DNA from: Epichloe hybrida
Taxonomy: Eukaryota; Ascomycota; Sordariomycetes; Hypocreales; Clavicipitaceae
Direction: 5' to 3'
Assembly: GCA_019022495.1 (NCBI GenBank)
Contig: JAFEKR010000009.1
Location: 1,550,001-1,614,000 of the forward strand
DNA: 64,000 bases
The notes below the pieces were generated by a model that did no database searches, was not told where the DNA came from, and saw nothing but the letters and a program-made list of their open reading frames with translations. The translations under genes were made by a program, and so were the position numbers. Positions within the stretch are counted from its first letter, which is position 1, and every line of letters begins with the position of its first letter. Below are positions 36,285 to 48,037 of this stretch, in pieces.

Positions 36285-37526
36285 TCATTCTCGTCTTGTA
36301 ACAAGGACGTCGAAGACGCAATGCCACACACCGGGCGCATATGTCTTGACCTTCTCGACCCTGTCCACGCGAATGCACCTATTCAGGCCCTCCTCGCCCG
36401 GATCCCCCCCCAGGAGCAGCTCAATCTCGCGCCGTCGCGGTTCCACGTCGGCCTCGCCCACGTTCTCGTGAAGATGCAGCCACGCCGGCTGGCCTGCCGT
36501 GGTGGTCGTCCTCGTCAAGGACAGCGCGCAATCCCACGTCAGCCTGCTGGTCGGTAGCAGTCCGCAGTTGACGTGGCGCACGTCGCGCAGCCATGGCCCG
36601 CCCCGTCGTCGCTTCTTCATGTCCTCGGTTCTCCAGCGCGCGATCCCATTGTCCTCGGCCAAGAGGACTATCCGCGCCGTGCTCGCCATCATGTCCTCCG
36701 AGGGCACGCTCGTCCCCGGACGGGAGAAGACGTCGACGCTCCACTTGTTGAGGCGCGCGCCCCGGCGGAGAGCCTCGACGCTCCACGGGTTGAGTTCCCA
36801 GCAGAGCACGCGCATGCCGAGCTTCGCATAGCAGAACGCGAAGTAGCCTATCCCCGCGTACAGATCCACGGCCCAGACATGGCTCCGGCCGCCGCCCTCC
36901 TCCTCCTCTGAGCCGGGCGGAGCGCGGGGGAACCCCAGCAGACGCGCCTTCTCCTTGACGTTGCCCCTGCTGAACATTGTCCACCGCGGCGCCCACGTCT
37001 GCAAGATGCCGTTCTGCTTCGTGGATACCCAGAAGGCGTTTGCAAAGTCGTTTCGGGACGGCGGACAGTCCGGTTCGGGAGGGCCAAAGTCGCCGTGCAG
37101 CATGCGCAGGCCGCTCGGACTGCGCATCACGTTTTCTTCTTCTCGCCTGCCGCCGCCGCCGCCGCCGTGGTCTCGGAGGAGAGGGATGCCCTCGTTGGCG
37201 GCGAGATGGGTCAACCGGCTTTTTGATCTCCCCCCGCTCCGGGAGAGCTCTTGCAGGAGCGTGGTCCAGAGTGAGTCGGTGACGGCGGCGCTGTGACGGG
37301 CGAGCTCGGTTGTCCAGGGCGGGTTGCCGAAGCTGCCTGCTGGGAGGAGGGCCATGGGCTCATAGATGGTGAAGCGTTTGGGGGCATTGCTGCTCAATTC
37401 CTGCGCCCAGGCTGATGCGGCGGCGGCGTCGTCCGTGGGCGGGCTGATGGTGGAGGTCCATTTGGAGATGGCAGTCTGGATGGGGTCGGAGTGAGGTTGA
37501 TGAGGTTGATGAGGCTTGTCGGCCAT
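36285..37526 (-). CDS. TRM12: tRNA wybutosine-synthesizing protein 2 (TYW2/Trm12)
   Basis: A 413-residue protein from the ATG at 37526 (MADKPHQPHQPH). An in-frame ATG at 37568 would add 14 residues. Trm12 transfers the aminocarboxypropyl group of S-adenosylmethionine to 4-demethylwyosine-37 of tRNA-Phe in wybutosine synthesis. Seen: an N-terminal region with RFTIYEPMALLPAGSF; LTHLAANEGIP; LRMLHGDFGPP; the QNGILQTWAPRWTMFSRGN segment common to TYW2/Trm5; then the class-I SAM-binding motif VDLYAGIGYF at about residues 220-229, followed by CWELNPWSVEALRRGARLN. The C-terminus has LHLHENVGEADVE and a final WHCVFDVLVTR. Low-complexity Gly and Glu inserts occur in loops. The 3' end converges on the EF-hand gene 295 bp away. 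Confidence 0.9.
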   Translation of the reverse strand: MADKPHQPHQPHSDPIQTAISKWTSTISPPTDDAAAASAWAQELSSNAPKRFTIYEPMALLPAGSFGNPPWTTELARHSAAVTDSLWTTLLQELSRSGGRSKSRLTHLAANEGIPLLRDHGGGGGGRREEENVMRSPSGLRMLHGDFGPPEPDCPPSRNDFANAFWVSTKQNGILQTWAPRWTMFSRGNVKEKARLLGFPRAPPGSEEEEGGGRSHVWAVDLYAGIGYFAFCYAKLGMRVLCWELNPWSVEALRRGARLNKWSVDVFSRPGTSVPSEDMMASTARIVLLAEDNGIARWRTEDMKKRRRGGPWLRDVRHVNCGLLPTSRLTWDCALSLTRTTTTAGQPAWLHLHENVGEADVEPRRREIELLLGGDPGEEGLNRCIRVDRVEKVKTYAPGVWHCVFDVLVTRRE

Positions 37527-37709
37527 GGTCAACTTGTTGGCAAACCCTTTTTTTGCGGGCAGGTACATACATTCAAGCTGACAGAGTTGTGGATGTGGCG
37601 GATGGAGCCAACAAACAATCAGTCCCTGGCGGCCCACCAACTTCTAATTCTGTCCACAGCTGGGCTTTTGGTGTCACCTATTATTGCACGGGCGCATGCT
37701 GAGCTTGTC

Positions 37710-37750
37710 CATTCATTCATTCATTCATCCATCCATCCATCCATTCATTC
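37710..37750 (+). repeat. Tetranucleotide microsatellite
   Basis: A run of ATTC units followed by ATCC and again ATTC units, in the 336-bp gap between the TRM12 start and the PPG1 stop. Nothing else is evident in that gap. Confidence 0.85.
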
Positions 37751-37862
37751 TATACCAAGAAGAATAAATCATACCATAAATGCCATTATAGATCATGGAT
37801 ATCTCATTCGTATGCTAATATACATCAGGGCCTAATCCCGTACAATCCTGTACCACGCCGCC

Positions 37863-39273
37863 TCACAAGAAGTAGTCGCTCGGCCCTCTCCTGCTCGCAG
37901 GAACGTGTCTCTGGTCATCGGGAACGGCCGAGAATATGCTGAACCTCGGGTTCAAGTCTCTATCTACAGTCATGATGGAAGCGACGTTGCCGCATCGGTA
38001 GCAGTAATTTGGCGCAGACCATACGGTAACAACAGAGCTCTCGGCAAAGTGGTACTAAGCACAACGTCAGTATGCCACATACCTTGGTGCAACATGCAGA
38101 TTCGTCAACTCACCTTGTAACCTTCATTCACGAGCTGATGGGCTCGCGCGATGAGTCTCAAACCATTTACGTGGTTGAACTCATGAGCGACTTTGTCGCC
38201 GAAAAGCCAGCCGGCGCCACGTGGACTGATAGCCCATGTCTCAACGTCTTCAGGATCTGACCACACCAAATCGCAGAACGCTCCTTCGTGGGGAATTTCT
38301 TGGGCACGGGCAACGACGCGAATTTGGTCTATCGTTCGGATTTCCGGACTTAGGCCGCCGTGCACACAAAGCACTTCTCCGTCGACAATGGCCGCCAGGA
38401 CCAGGAAGTCAAATACGTGGCAGCATGCCTTCCATACCGATGCGTTGCCGTACTTTTGTTGACATTCTTCGTAGAAGCCGTAGACTTGCGTAATTTGTCG
38501 GGACTCGTGGTTTCCGCGAACGAGAACTATGCGGTCGGGGTATCTAAGTGGGATTAGCTTTGCCAACTTCCCATGCCCTTCAGTATGGTAGGTTGGCTCA
38601 CGCACTTGGCCTTCAAGCACATAAGCAGCGCAAACGTCTCCAAGCTAAAGTAGCCTCTATCCACGAAATCACCCAAGAAGATGAACCTGGTCTCCGCACT
38701 CTGAGCAGACGTCACGTTTGCACTAGACAAGGCCGTTTCGGGACAAGGAGCGGTCGGCGCATCGTTTTCATCCTCATCGTCGACACCACTCGCACCACCG
38801 ACGGGAGGAGATCTTAATTTTCTTCGTAGCTTCGGATTTGTAATTTCGGTTGGGGGTTCAATATCCTCAGACGTAATGACGGTTGTGGCAGTTTTGGGGG
38901 GTTCAACATTGCTCTCGCCTGGCATACCACCAGATACTCTGAAGAGTTCCAAGAGATCATAAAACTGGCCGTGGATATCTCCACAGACTGTGACGGGCGT
39001 GCAGACGGGTTGAATGTTCGACTCTAAAAGGACGAGGGCATCAGCTCCCATGTTAGCCAATATAACACGACCTTACCTCCCTGCTTGCTTGCTTGCTCAA
39101 TCGATCTGTCCGCAAAGCTCACCTTCCATCAGGATTTCCTTGACCTTCTCGCACAGCTCCTTCATGGCCCTTTCGGGCAAATAGTGACATTGTTTGGCCT
39201 CCTCGAGCCATTGGTCCAGGCCGGCATTGGGGCCCAGGTTGGCGGGGCCGGGTCGAGGTACGTTGGCTGCCAT
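37863..39273 (-). CDS. PPG1: PP2A-family serine/threonine phosphatase Ppg1
   Basis: Four exons (39123-39273, 38606-39023, 38114-38543, 37863-38054) give 396 residues. Catalytic motifs are all present: GDIHGQ at 65-70, GDFVDRG at 168-174, RGNHESR at 199-205, and later the HGGLSPE, LVWSDPE and [11 protein letters not shown] blocks. The C-terminus is DYFL, the leucine-methylation tail of PP2A-type catalytic subunits. Between GGMP and FIFLGDF lies an insert of about 76 residues (86-161), Pro/acid-rich, with the STxE-like segment [16 protein letters not shown]2A itself lacks it, and I take it as a mark of filamentous-fungal Ppg1. Ppg1 works in a Far/STRIPAK-like complex, for example against mitophagy in yeast. 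Start ATG is at 39273; the upstream region is cut by a copia LTR only 196 bp away. Confidence 0.93.
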
Positions 39274-39469
39274 AGTTTGCGAGGATGCGGTGATGGCCTC
39301 GTTGAGATGGAGGCAGATGGCAGGGATCCTGTTAGGACCGTTGGGAGATGAGCCAGATGGATCGAATCGGGCGCCCGGGGGGAGGTCGTAATACACGGAT
39401 CTTCTTCGGGCTTAGATGTCATGAGCACCCCACCACTCCACCCACAACTCACTGCCGCTATGTACAAGC

Positions 39470-39732
39470 TGTTGTGCGCTGGGCACGTGACTTGAAAGAT
39501 ATCCCCTAGCAGGATGAAGAAGGTCAGAAAAGGATTGGATTAATTAAAGCTATCCTCTATCATATAAATAGAAGGATAAAAGCTCCTCTTTTATAGAGAA
39601 AGCTATTATATTATAGATTATATGCTTTTATTATAAATTATTACGTTTAGCAATGTATATCTTTAGCTCCCCTAATATAGTTATAGGTGCAGATTTATTT
39701 ATTATAAACACTATATCCGCTATTAGGTAACA
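39470..39732 (-). repeat. Copia LTR (3' LTR of the reconstructed element)
   Basis: 263 bp starting TGTTG. In the inverted repeat orientation it matches 58824-59086 along its whole length, allowing for C-to-T/G-to-A changes. The outer 70 bp or so next to the PPG1 upstream region are not mutated, while the inner part is. It contains CACGTG at 39484-39489. Confidence 0.9.
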
Positions 39733-42700
39733 TACCCCCTAGTTAGTGTTAAGGTTATTATAATTACTAACTAATATCTTAGCTAGTAAATATATAGTGT
39801 TTTAGTAGTGTTTAAATTTAATATAAATTTAAAGTAAGCTCTCTTACTTTTATGCTTACACTCCCCTCCTATAAAGGATCTTTTAATATAATAGTTATAG
39901 GCTTCCTTTTCTTCCCTTTATAACATACTTTTTATTAACTAGCCTATATTTTAATTAATATAAATTCTAATACATATACTTAGGTTAAAGAGAATCTTTA
40001 CTCCTAGGAGGGCTTAATTACTCTTTAGTAAATTACTTATATTATAGCTAATTTAGCTATATATTCTTATTTAAGCCTTAGTGTAGCTTATAATAATTCT
40101 TTACTTTCCTTAGCTAAGTCTAAGCTACTTATTAGTAATTCTTTACTAATTAGTACTAAGCTACTTACTAGTAAGTTATTATTTCCTAAGGAGAAGTAAG
40201 GAGAATATCCTAAGTATACTTCTTTATAAACCTTATATCCTATAAGAGCCTAGGTAAGAGAAAAATGCTTAAGGTATAATCCTTTATAAGTCTTATAGAA
40301 ATAACCTATTAGTACTATACTTTCCCTTTCTCTCTAGTATATACTAATAATTCTAGCCTAAATTACTTACTTCTTAAGGTCCTAAGTATAATATTCCTTA
40401 TAATAGGTATATTTAAGTAAGCTTTATAGGTAAGGGTAACTTAGGTTATTGCTTTAAGGTTAGGTCTAGATAATCTTAGAGATATTACTTATATAAGGTT
40501 AGTAATTACTATTACTTACCGTTATATAATACTTATATTTCCCTTACTAAGTAAATGTTATTAGTACTAGATAAAGACACTAAGGTAAGGTGCTTTTAAT
40601 TATAATTTCCTTTAATCCTTTACTTATATATATATAAATAGTAAAGCAGTGCTATAAGGCGCTATAACTTTAATTAGAACTTATTATAAAGCTAGATTCT
40701 ATATATAGTAAGGTTATTAATCTAAGTATTAGGGCTAAGAATACTACTAAGAGCTCTTTAGTAGTATATAAGAAAAAGGTAACTATAGTAATAGCCTAAC
40801 TTAAGGAGGTTATTTGCCTCCTTATATAAGTTTATTTCCTTTATTTAAAATAGCATTTATACGCGTGTTTTTATGTAATAGTGTTTTAAAGTCTTTATTT
40901 TATTAATCCTATTTACCTTAGTAGCGCTTTGCTTACTAAGAAGGGGGCCTTTATGTATTTCTAAGGTAATTAATTTTATGCCCCCTTATTAATATACCTA
41001 TAATTCCTTTGTAACCTATGCGCTTTAAATATTATGTATTATATGTAAATCTATAAGACTAAGTATAAATCTAAAGCGTTTAAAGTGCTAATAATTTAAC
41101 GCCTTTATAAATCTATTAGCAGGCATCTCTTCTATTAGCAAATACGTGATTTTAAAGCTTCCTTTCTTAAATTCTTACTTTAACTATATATTATAAATAT
41201 TAATATAATATAGTTAAGTATTTAATTATTTACTCTTATTAAGTATAAGCTAAATTATTTATTAATTATTATAATTAATAACCTAGTCTTTATAGGCATT
41301 AAATTTAATATCTCTAAATAAGCACTATAGACTTATAGTCTCCTTTACTACCTATTATAAAGTAAGTAATTTAGCCTTTATTATAAAAATAGTTACTATT
41401 ATTTAGTGCGTAGCTTTCTAGATAATTAGTTTACTAAAGAGAGTAATTAAGTATTCTTATAATAATTTATAAGTCTTAAGATTATTTATAAAGGAGGCAT
41501 TACTTAAGATTTAAAGAGCTTAAAGTTTAGTAATTATACTATAGTATAGCGTAAGTTTACTTATAATAAGTAAGTAGTAAATAGCTTAGTTTACTACCTT
41601 TATATGCTTTAGTTCTAGATTTATAAGGTATTATAATAACTTCACCGCTACAAATATAACGTTAGGTCTAATTATAATTATAGTGTATAGGATTAATTTA
41701 ATCTTTTTCTAGTAAACCTTTATTACTTACTTCTTAGCTTTGCCCTTAAACTTATAATACTTTACTACTAGAATTAGTATAGTAAGGAAAGTGCCTTTTC
41801 TTACTTACCTAAATTTTTCCCTAATCTTATTAATATATACCTTATAACTAAGATATACCTTTTATTATTCTTAGTCTCTAATAATCTAAATCCCTAGGAA
41901 AAATTTTACTTTACCTTTCTTATCTAATTTATACGCTTCCTTTAGGCCCTTAGAAATGCAGTTAGTAATGCCTTTATTATCCTTATAAAACGCTATAAGA
42001 ATATTATTTATAAAGAATATAAGGAAAATAGTCTAATCTTTTATATAGAATAAGCAAGGCTTTTCTTTACTTAATTTAAGCCTAAGCTTTATAAGAGATT
42101 TACTTAATTCCTTAAACTATAGTTATAAAGAGTCCCTTAATTTATAGAGGGCCTTAAGTAATTTTATATATTCTCTAAGGATTATAAAACCTTTAGGAAG
42201 TTTATAAGTCATAGGTATTTTATCCTTTTTATATTTTATATAGAGAAAGGCATTCTTAATATTATACTACCTAGTCTCTAGATTAAACCTAGTAACTAGA
42301 GCTATAAATACATAGAACACATAAGCAGTAAGCGTTATAGCATAGGTTTGTTTAATTATAGAGATATCTTAGAGGTCTTTGCGCACGTATAATTACACTT
42401 TATAATAGATTAATATCCCCTTCTTATTAAACTTATAAGAAAACACCTATTTTAATAGTAATAGCTTTAATTATGCTATAGAATGCTTTATTTACTACTA
42501 CATTCCTTATTCCTTTAGCTTATTAATCTCTTTATTTATTACTTTTAACTATTTCTCTTTAAATAGATAATCCTTTGCCTTTTTCTATAACTTTAGAGGT
42601 TTAGTAAGATTAGATTAATAAACAGTCCTTACCTTTCTCTTTAGGTTAAGGTATAATCTATTTTCTTTATTATAATGCATGTTAATTACTAAAAAACCGT

Positions 42701-45122
42701 TTTATAGCTCTTAAAATCCTAATCTCCTAGAAAAAGCTTATAAGAATCCTTTTCTTTAGTTTTCCTAAATTTAGTAAAGAGATCCTTTAGATCCTAGAGG
42801 CTATTAATAAGAGCTTTATTAGGTCCTTTTTTCTTCCTCCTTATTATTTAAGTATAAGAAAGAATATTACCTTAAGCTCTCTTTATTTATAACCTTAAGC
42901 TTATTTACACACTTTCTTATATTATTATTCTAAGACTCTCTGCGATTTCTAACCACATAGCTAGTAATCCCCTTAAGCCTTTCACGTAGGTAGCTAGTCT
43001 AGTATTTACTCCTATAGGTTTATCTTATTACTAGTTTTTCTTTGCTTCTCTTTTTAGCTTAGGTAGTTTATTACCTATTAAGTTATTAATAACTTAGTCC
43101 TTAGTATTATATACTTAGTGTTCTAAACCCTTATAAGGATATTAGCTTTCCTAAGCCCTTATAGTAGTATCCCACTTACTACTTATTAAATTCATTATTA
43201 TATTACTCTCTTAAGCATATAAATGTAAAGTGTTTTGCTCCTTTTTACTTTACTAAGCTTCTAGATTAAGAGTCTCTTACTCTTTAATTATTAGATCTAG
43301 TAATAGCTAAGGTATTTAAAGTCTAATTTACTTATTAAGGTATATAGCTTCTCTTTCCTTTTATTAAGAAGTCTATAGAGCTTTTACCCCTAAGTTTAAA
43401 CTCTTAGTTTAATCTTATTATAGTTTAATTAAAGTTAGTATAAGGAAAAGATTTAATTCTTTATCTAATTTAGTGTTAATTTTAAGGGATTAGAAATATG
43501 CCTTAAGCTTATTAATTAATAGCTTTATTACGCTCTCCTTTATTAGATTATAAAAAATTAACTTATTAAATATAACATTCCTTATTATTATAACTTTTCC
43601 TAGTCTTAGAATCTAGATACAATATATATTAGAGGTAAAGTACCTAATAAGATATCTAATATAACCCCTAGGATTAGTCTTATAAAACTATCTATGTTTA
43701 TTAGCCTTATAATCCCTTTAAAGAGAATAAGCGCAGTAGCTATATACATATAATTCGCTTTAATCTAGCCTTAAGTTAGCTATAAGCTCCTTAATTAGAA
43801 GTTAAGCATTATCTTAAAACTAGATTTCTAGGGTTTCTAATAGTGTTTTCCACCTAGATTATTAAATAGGACTTATATTATATAAGTATACTACTACTTA
43901 TATACTCTCTAACTATAAGTTTAGTAAAAGCTATACGCCTATAAGCATTATATTTAATTATAATATAATTATTTACCTTACCCTCTCTATAACTCTATTA
44001 GGTTTATAAGTGTATAAGGGCGTAAGCTTAAGATTAATGCCTTATAAGCGTGCCTATGTCTAAAAGATTATATTACTAAATTAACTAATAATAGCTCCTT
44101 TATAATCTTGCTTAATCTTTATAATTAATAATTTAAATTACCTTATAATCCATTATTTAATATAGATTAACACGTTAAATACTATTGCCTATGATTTATT
44201 AGGTAATATATAAATATAAATTATGCCTAAGAACTTATCTTTTATAACTATTAGCTAGTTTATGCTATTATAACTAGGCTTATAGTCTTAAAGATCCATA
44301 TAGATTCTCTAAAATAGCCTTAGTAATATATATTCTAGTGGTTTTCTTAAAATAACTTAATAAGTATAAACTAGAGAATATATCTTATAGTCTCTTTACT
44401 TAGTTCTATATAATTACACTCCCCTTATATAAGTATAACTCTTAGCTAGTGTATTCTTACTAAGGTGCCTAGAATATAAATACTAAAGTTCTTTAGGGTT
44501 TATACATATAAGGTATAGATCTTTACTTAGGTAATCACATTATAAGCGTGGCGTGTTATTATATACTTTTAAATTAATTATTAAGAATATTACTAGTAGT
44601 ATAAATAAATTCACTACTTAGTTAGGACTCTTATAAGAGAAAAGAGGCTTATATTAAAGAAACATAATATTATGCTTTCTCTAAAGCTTCATTAATAATA
44701 AGCTCTTATAAAAGGGTCTAATATATAAAGAGTAGTTTGCTTTATAATACTAAACACCCTTCTTTTAAAGAAGGCTCTCTAATATAATATTTACATAAAA
44801 CCTAGGAATAAGTGTAATATTTTATAAAGTAAGGCTTTCTATAAGGTTTCCCTTTAGCCTATTAAAAATATTCTTAATTACATAAGTACCTCTTCTAGTA
44901 ATCTAGAATAAGGTTATTCTTACTTTAAGGTAATTATTAAATATTTCCTTAAAGGTTCCTAGTTTAAAGTAACTAATATTATTTATAATATATAAAGCAC
45001 TATAGTTATTAAAGAGAGTGCTCTTAGAGAGTGTATGTTTTATATTCTTAAGCGTTATATAGCTTCCTTAAGCTAGAGGAATACTCTTAAGAATCTTTAG
45101 GTTAATAATTACTACTATAATA

Positions 45123-45727
45123 TGTAAGAGACCTAGAAGGTGTGCTAGGAATCCCAATAGACTAAAAGATCCGCCAATGCTAGCCGTTGCTAACATTGCA
45201 CCTTACAATTACTTAAGACCTGTCGCTTGCGCATAACACCCTATGGGCTGCCCTTAGGCCTTGCGCCTTATAACGTACAGCGCCTTATAACTATCCTTCC
45301 CCTTCCTAGGGCTTGTCCTGAGCTAGCGCGCCGCCACTGTCTAGTTAGGGATTAGGCCCGGATTCCGTGGCCTTGGATAATTAGTAATTGCGAACCCCTA
45401 AGGCCCACTAGGGCGGACATAACGGCCCTGTCCCCTAGCTACCCTATGAGCCTAACGTAAGCTACCTAGCCTAGTTTAATCCCGTGCGGACCTCGCGCAC
45501 CTCGTGGGATTCAAACCTAGGACCTAGCGCAGCTAGAAGACCTATAATGGCTAGCATAATTATAAGAGACCTAGAAGGTGTGCTAGGAATCCTAATAGAC
45601 TAAAAGATCCGCTAATACTAGCCGTTGCTAACATTGCACCTTACAATTACTTAAGACCTGTCGCTTGCGCACAACACCCTGTGGGCTGCCCTTAGGCCTC
45701 GCGCCTTACAACGTACAGCGCCTCACA
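45123..45727 (-). mobile_element. Terminal-repeat retrotransposon in miniature (TRIM), nested in the copia
   Basis: A 605-bp element with two direct 167-bp LTRs (45123-45289 and 45561-45727), each bounded by TG...CA ends or the RIP-altered equivalents. It is flanked by the 5-bp target duplication TAATA (45118-45122 and 45728-45732). The 271-bp interior is GC-rich and non-coding. A pyrimidine run at 45293-45307 reads on the minus strand as a polypurine tract directly before an LTR, which sets the orientation as minus. The minus strand of the interior also carries GGTTTGAATCCC, a Pol III B-box-like or tRNA T-arm-like sequence, at about 45510-45521. No protein is encoded, so mobility would depend on enzymes from another element. 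Confidence 0.8.
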
Positions 45728-46120
45728 TAATAGCACTAGGTAACTTTTCTCCTTTATAATCCTTAATGCCTTTTACTATTTACCTATCCTTTATAACCTT
45801 AAAGCATAGGTTCTTTTATTTAGCGCTTTTATAGTATTCCTTAACCTTTTTATAGTTAACCTTTATAAAGGGCTTAAATCCTAAAACCTTTTTACTAGTT
45901 ACTATATAGTATAAGCTTTAGTATGCTTAGGGAGACTAAAAGTATGTATTTAGTACCTTTCCTATATAGTAAGGGCACTTCTTTAGGCTATTATTCTTTT
46001 AGCCTTATAGTTTCTCTCTTTCTTAGTCTAAGTAATCCCTAAGAGTTATTATATAGCTTCCTTTTCTAGAGGTAAAGCTTATAGCTTAAGTTACTCTATA
46101 ATATCTAGTGTACTTAGAGG

Positions 46121-48037
46121 CAGAGTATTGCACTAAAACGTGTAGTGTAGTGTAGTATTTGTAGTGTAGTGTAGTAACTACACTACAAACTACACTATAC
46201 TACAAACTACACTAACTACAAGGAAAAAAAAACTACACTACACTAACTATAAAAAAAAAAAAAACTATAATACATTACACTACAAATTTTTTTCCTTAAA
46301 CTACACTAACTACAAACACTATAAATGTAGTATTAGACTTTTTATTAGTTATTAGTATTTATAAGGTTAAAAGAAAGCTAGTTATATAAGAGCTTTTATT
46401 ATTACCTATTTTATTAAATTAGTTATAGAATTTATAATATTATATTATTTTTATAATTTTATTATAACTAAGTAAGGTTATATATAATATTATACTTTTT
46501 TAATAATACTATTTAACTTAATACTTTATTTCCCTAATATAACTTAAAGAAAAACCTTCTTATTATATTATTTTATATTTCTATAAATTATTATTATTAC
46601 TTATTTTAAAAAAACTATGAAAAAACTACTAGTAAACTTAATATAAGTAGCTTATTATATCTTATTATAGCTTATAATAGCTTATTATAGCTTATTATAG
46701 CTTATTATAGCTTATAATAGCTTATAATAGCTTATAATAGCTTATAATAGCTTATAATAGCTTATAATAGCTTATAATAGCTTATAATAGCTTATAATAG
46801 CTTATAATAGCTTATAATACTTATTACTAATATTACTAATATTACTAGTATTACTAAGATTACTAAGATTACTAAGATTACTTATAATATTATTAGTGTT
46901 AAAGTTTAATAATAAATAAATAATAAATAAATAACTTAAATATAAATACTAGTAATTATAAGTAAATTACTATAGTAAAAGCTATAGCCTTTAATAACTT
47001 AGTATTTTAAGGTTTTTAAAAATATTAATATTATAAAAATGTTTTCTCTTTTGTGTTTTTTTAAAATAATAATAAATATAAAATAATAGTAATTATAGTA
47101 ATAATAGTAATTAAGGTTATAAAAGTTATTAAAGCTTTTATAATAAGTATAATATATTATATAAAACTAAGTCCTAGTATTATTTTTAAAAACAAGTTAA
47201 ACTTATTTTTTATAGCTTATTTAAGCTATATAGGGTAATTAAAATAATACTATTAGTTATCTATTAATAAATTAAAAATATTAGTCTATTATATTCTTTC
47301 TTTATGTATTATTATAATAAGATATATAAAGTTACTATATATAACTTCTTAAAGCTTTAGAATTATAAAGCTTAAAGTAATATTTAATTAGTTTAAATAG
47401 TAAATAAATAGTTTAAGCTTTTTTTAAGTTCTTATTATATTAATAATAATAATAAAGTACTAATTATATATTCTATTAACTTTTATATATTTATTTAGAT
47501 TTCTAATTTAATTTAATTATATTAGTTTAGGGTATTTTTTAATTAAATTAATAATAATAGTAAATAAAATAATTAGAAGGTTTTTCTTAAAGTTATATTA
47601 GTAAAATAAAGTAATAAGTATAATAGTATTATTAAAAAGGTATAATATTATAAATAACCCTAGTTATAGTAAAATCCTTAAAAAAAGGTAAATTTTATAA
47701 ATTATATAACTAATTAGGTAAAATAGGTAATAATAAAAGCTTCTATATAACTAGCCTTCTTTTAATCCTTATAATAACATTATATAATAAAAAGGCTCAC
47801 TTTTTTTTTACTAACACTACATTGTAGTTTTTGTAGTTAGTATAGTTAGTAACTACACTAACTACACTACAATACAAGCAAAAAAAAACTATAATACACT
47901 ACACTATAAAAAAAAAAAACTACACTATACTAACTATAAAAAAAAATACAATATATTAACTATAAGAAAAAAAAACTACACTACAAATACAAATTTTTCC
48001 TAAAAACTACACTAACTACATTACAAACAATACTCTG
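46121..48037 (+). mobile_element. Foldback hAT-like element, copy A
   Basis: 1917 bp bounded by CAGAGTATTG and CAATACTCTG. The ends resemble hAT termini (hobo begins CAGAGAACTGCA). Both subterminal regions are arrays of the hexa-/decamer GTAGTGTAGT and its complement, and the arms stay mutually inverted for several hundred bases, so the element is a long imperfect palindrome. No transposase frame is visible; the centre holds a decamer tandem array. The left flank is CTTAGAGG (46113-46120) and the right flank GCTATAGC (48038-48045), so the usual 8-bp duplication is missing. Copy B has the complementary mismatch, which indicates recombination between the two copies. Confidence 0.8.
46651..46818 (+). 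repeat. Decamer tandem array in hAT copy A
   Basis: About 17 units of AGCTTATAAT/AGCTTATTAT. Copy B has about 12 units at the equivalent place (about 61136-61255). Copy C has one, so the array length varies between copies. Confidence 0.85.

Larger units (their letters stand above)
39470..46120 (-). mobile_element. Ty1/copia retrotransposon, pol half plus one LTR, RIP-mutated and displaced by inversion
   Basis: Starts with a 263-bp LTR (39470-39732) beginning TGTTGTGCGCTGGG, preceded by CAAGC (39465-39469). The interior is strongly AT-rich with stops in every frame. The minus strand retains copia reverse-transcriptase remnants: IKNAFLYIKYKKD, KLPKGF, LKALYKLRDSL, FKELSKSLIKLRLKLSKE and FFINNILIAF at about 41990-42025, where the YVDD motif belongs. 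A purine run on the minus strand just inside the LTR (AGGGGG near 39735) fits a polypurine tract. The element stops at the hAT insertion at 46121. Its missing gag end and second LTR are at 58824-59943 on the opposite strand. Undoing the inversion and removing the nested TRIM gives an element of about 7.15 kb. Confidence 0.85.

Noticed and set aside
46121..48037. The GTAGTGTAGT arrays as telomeric repeats or a CRISPR-like array
   Set aside because: The arrays are subterminal, mutually inverted and recur at both ends of three copies of a bounded element, as in hAT-type transposons.
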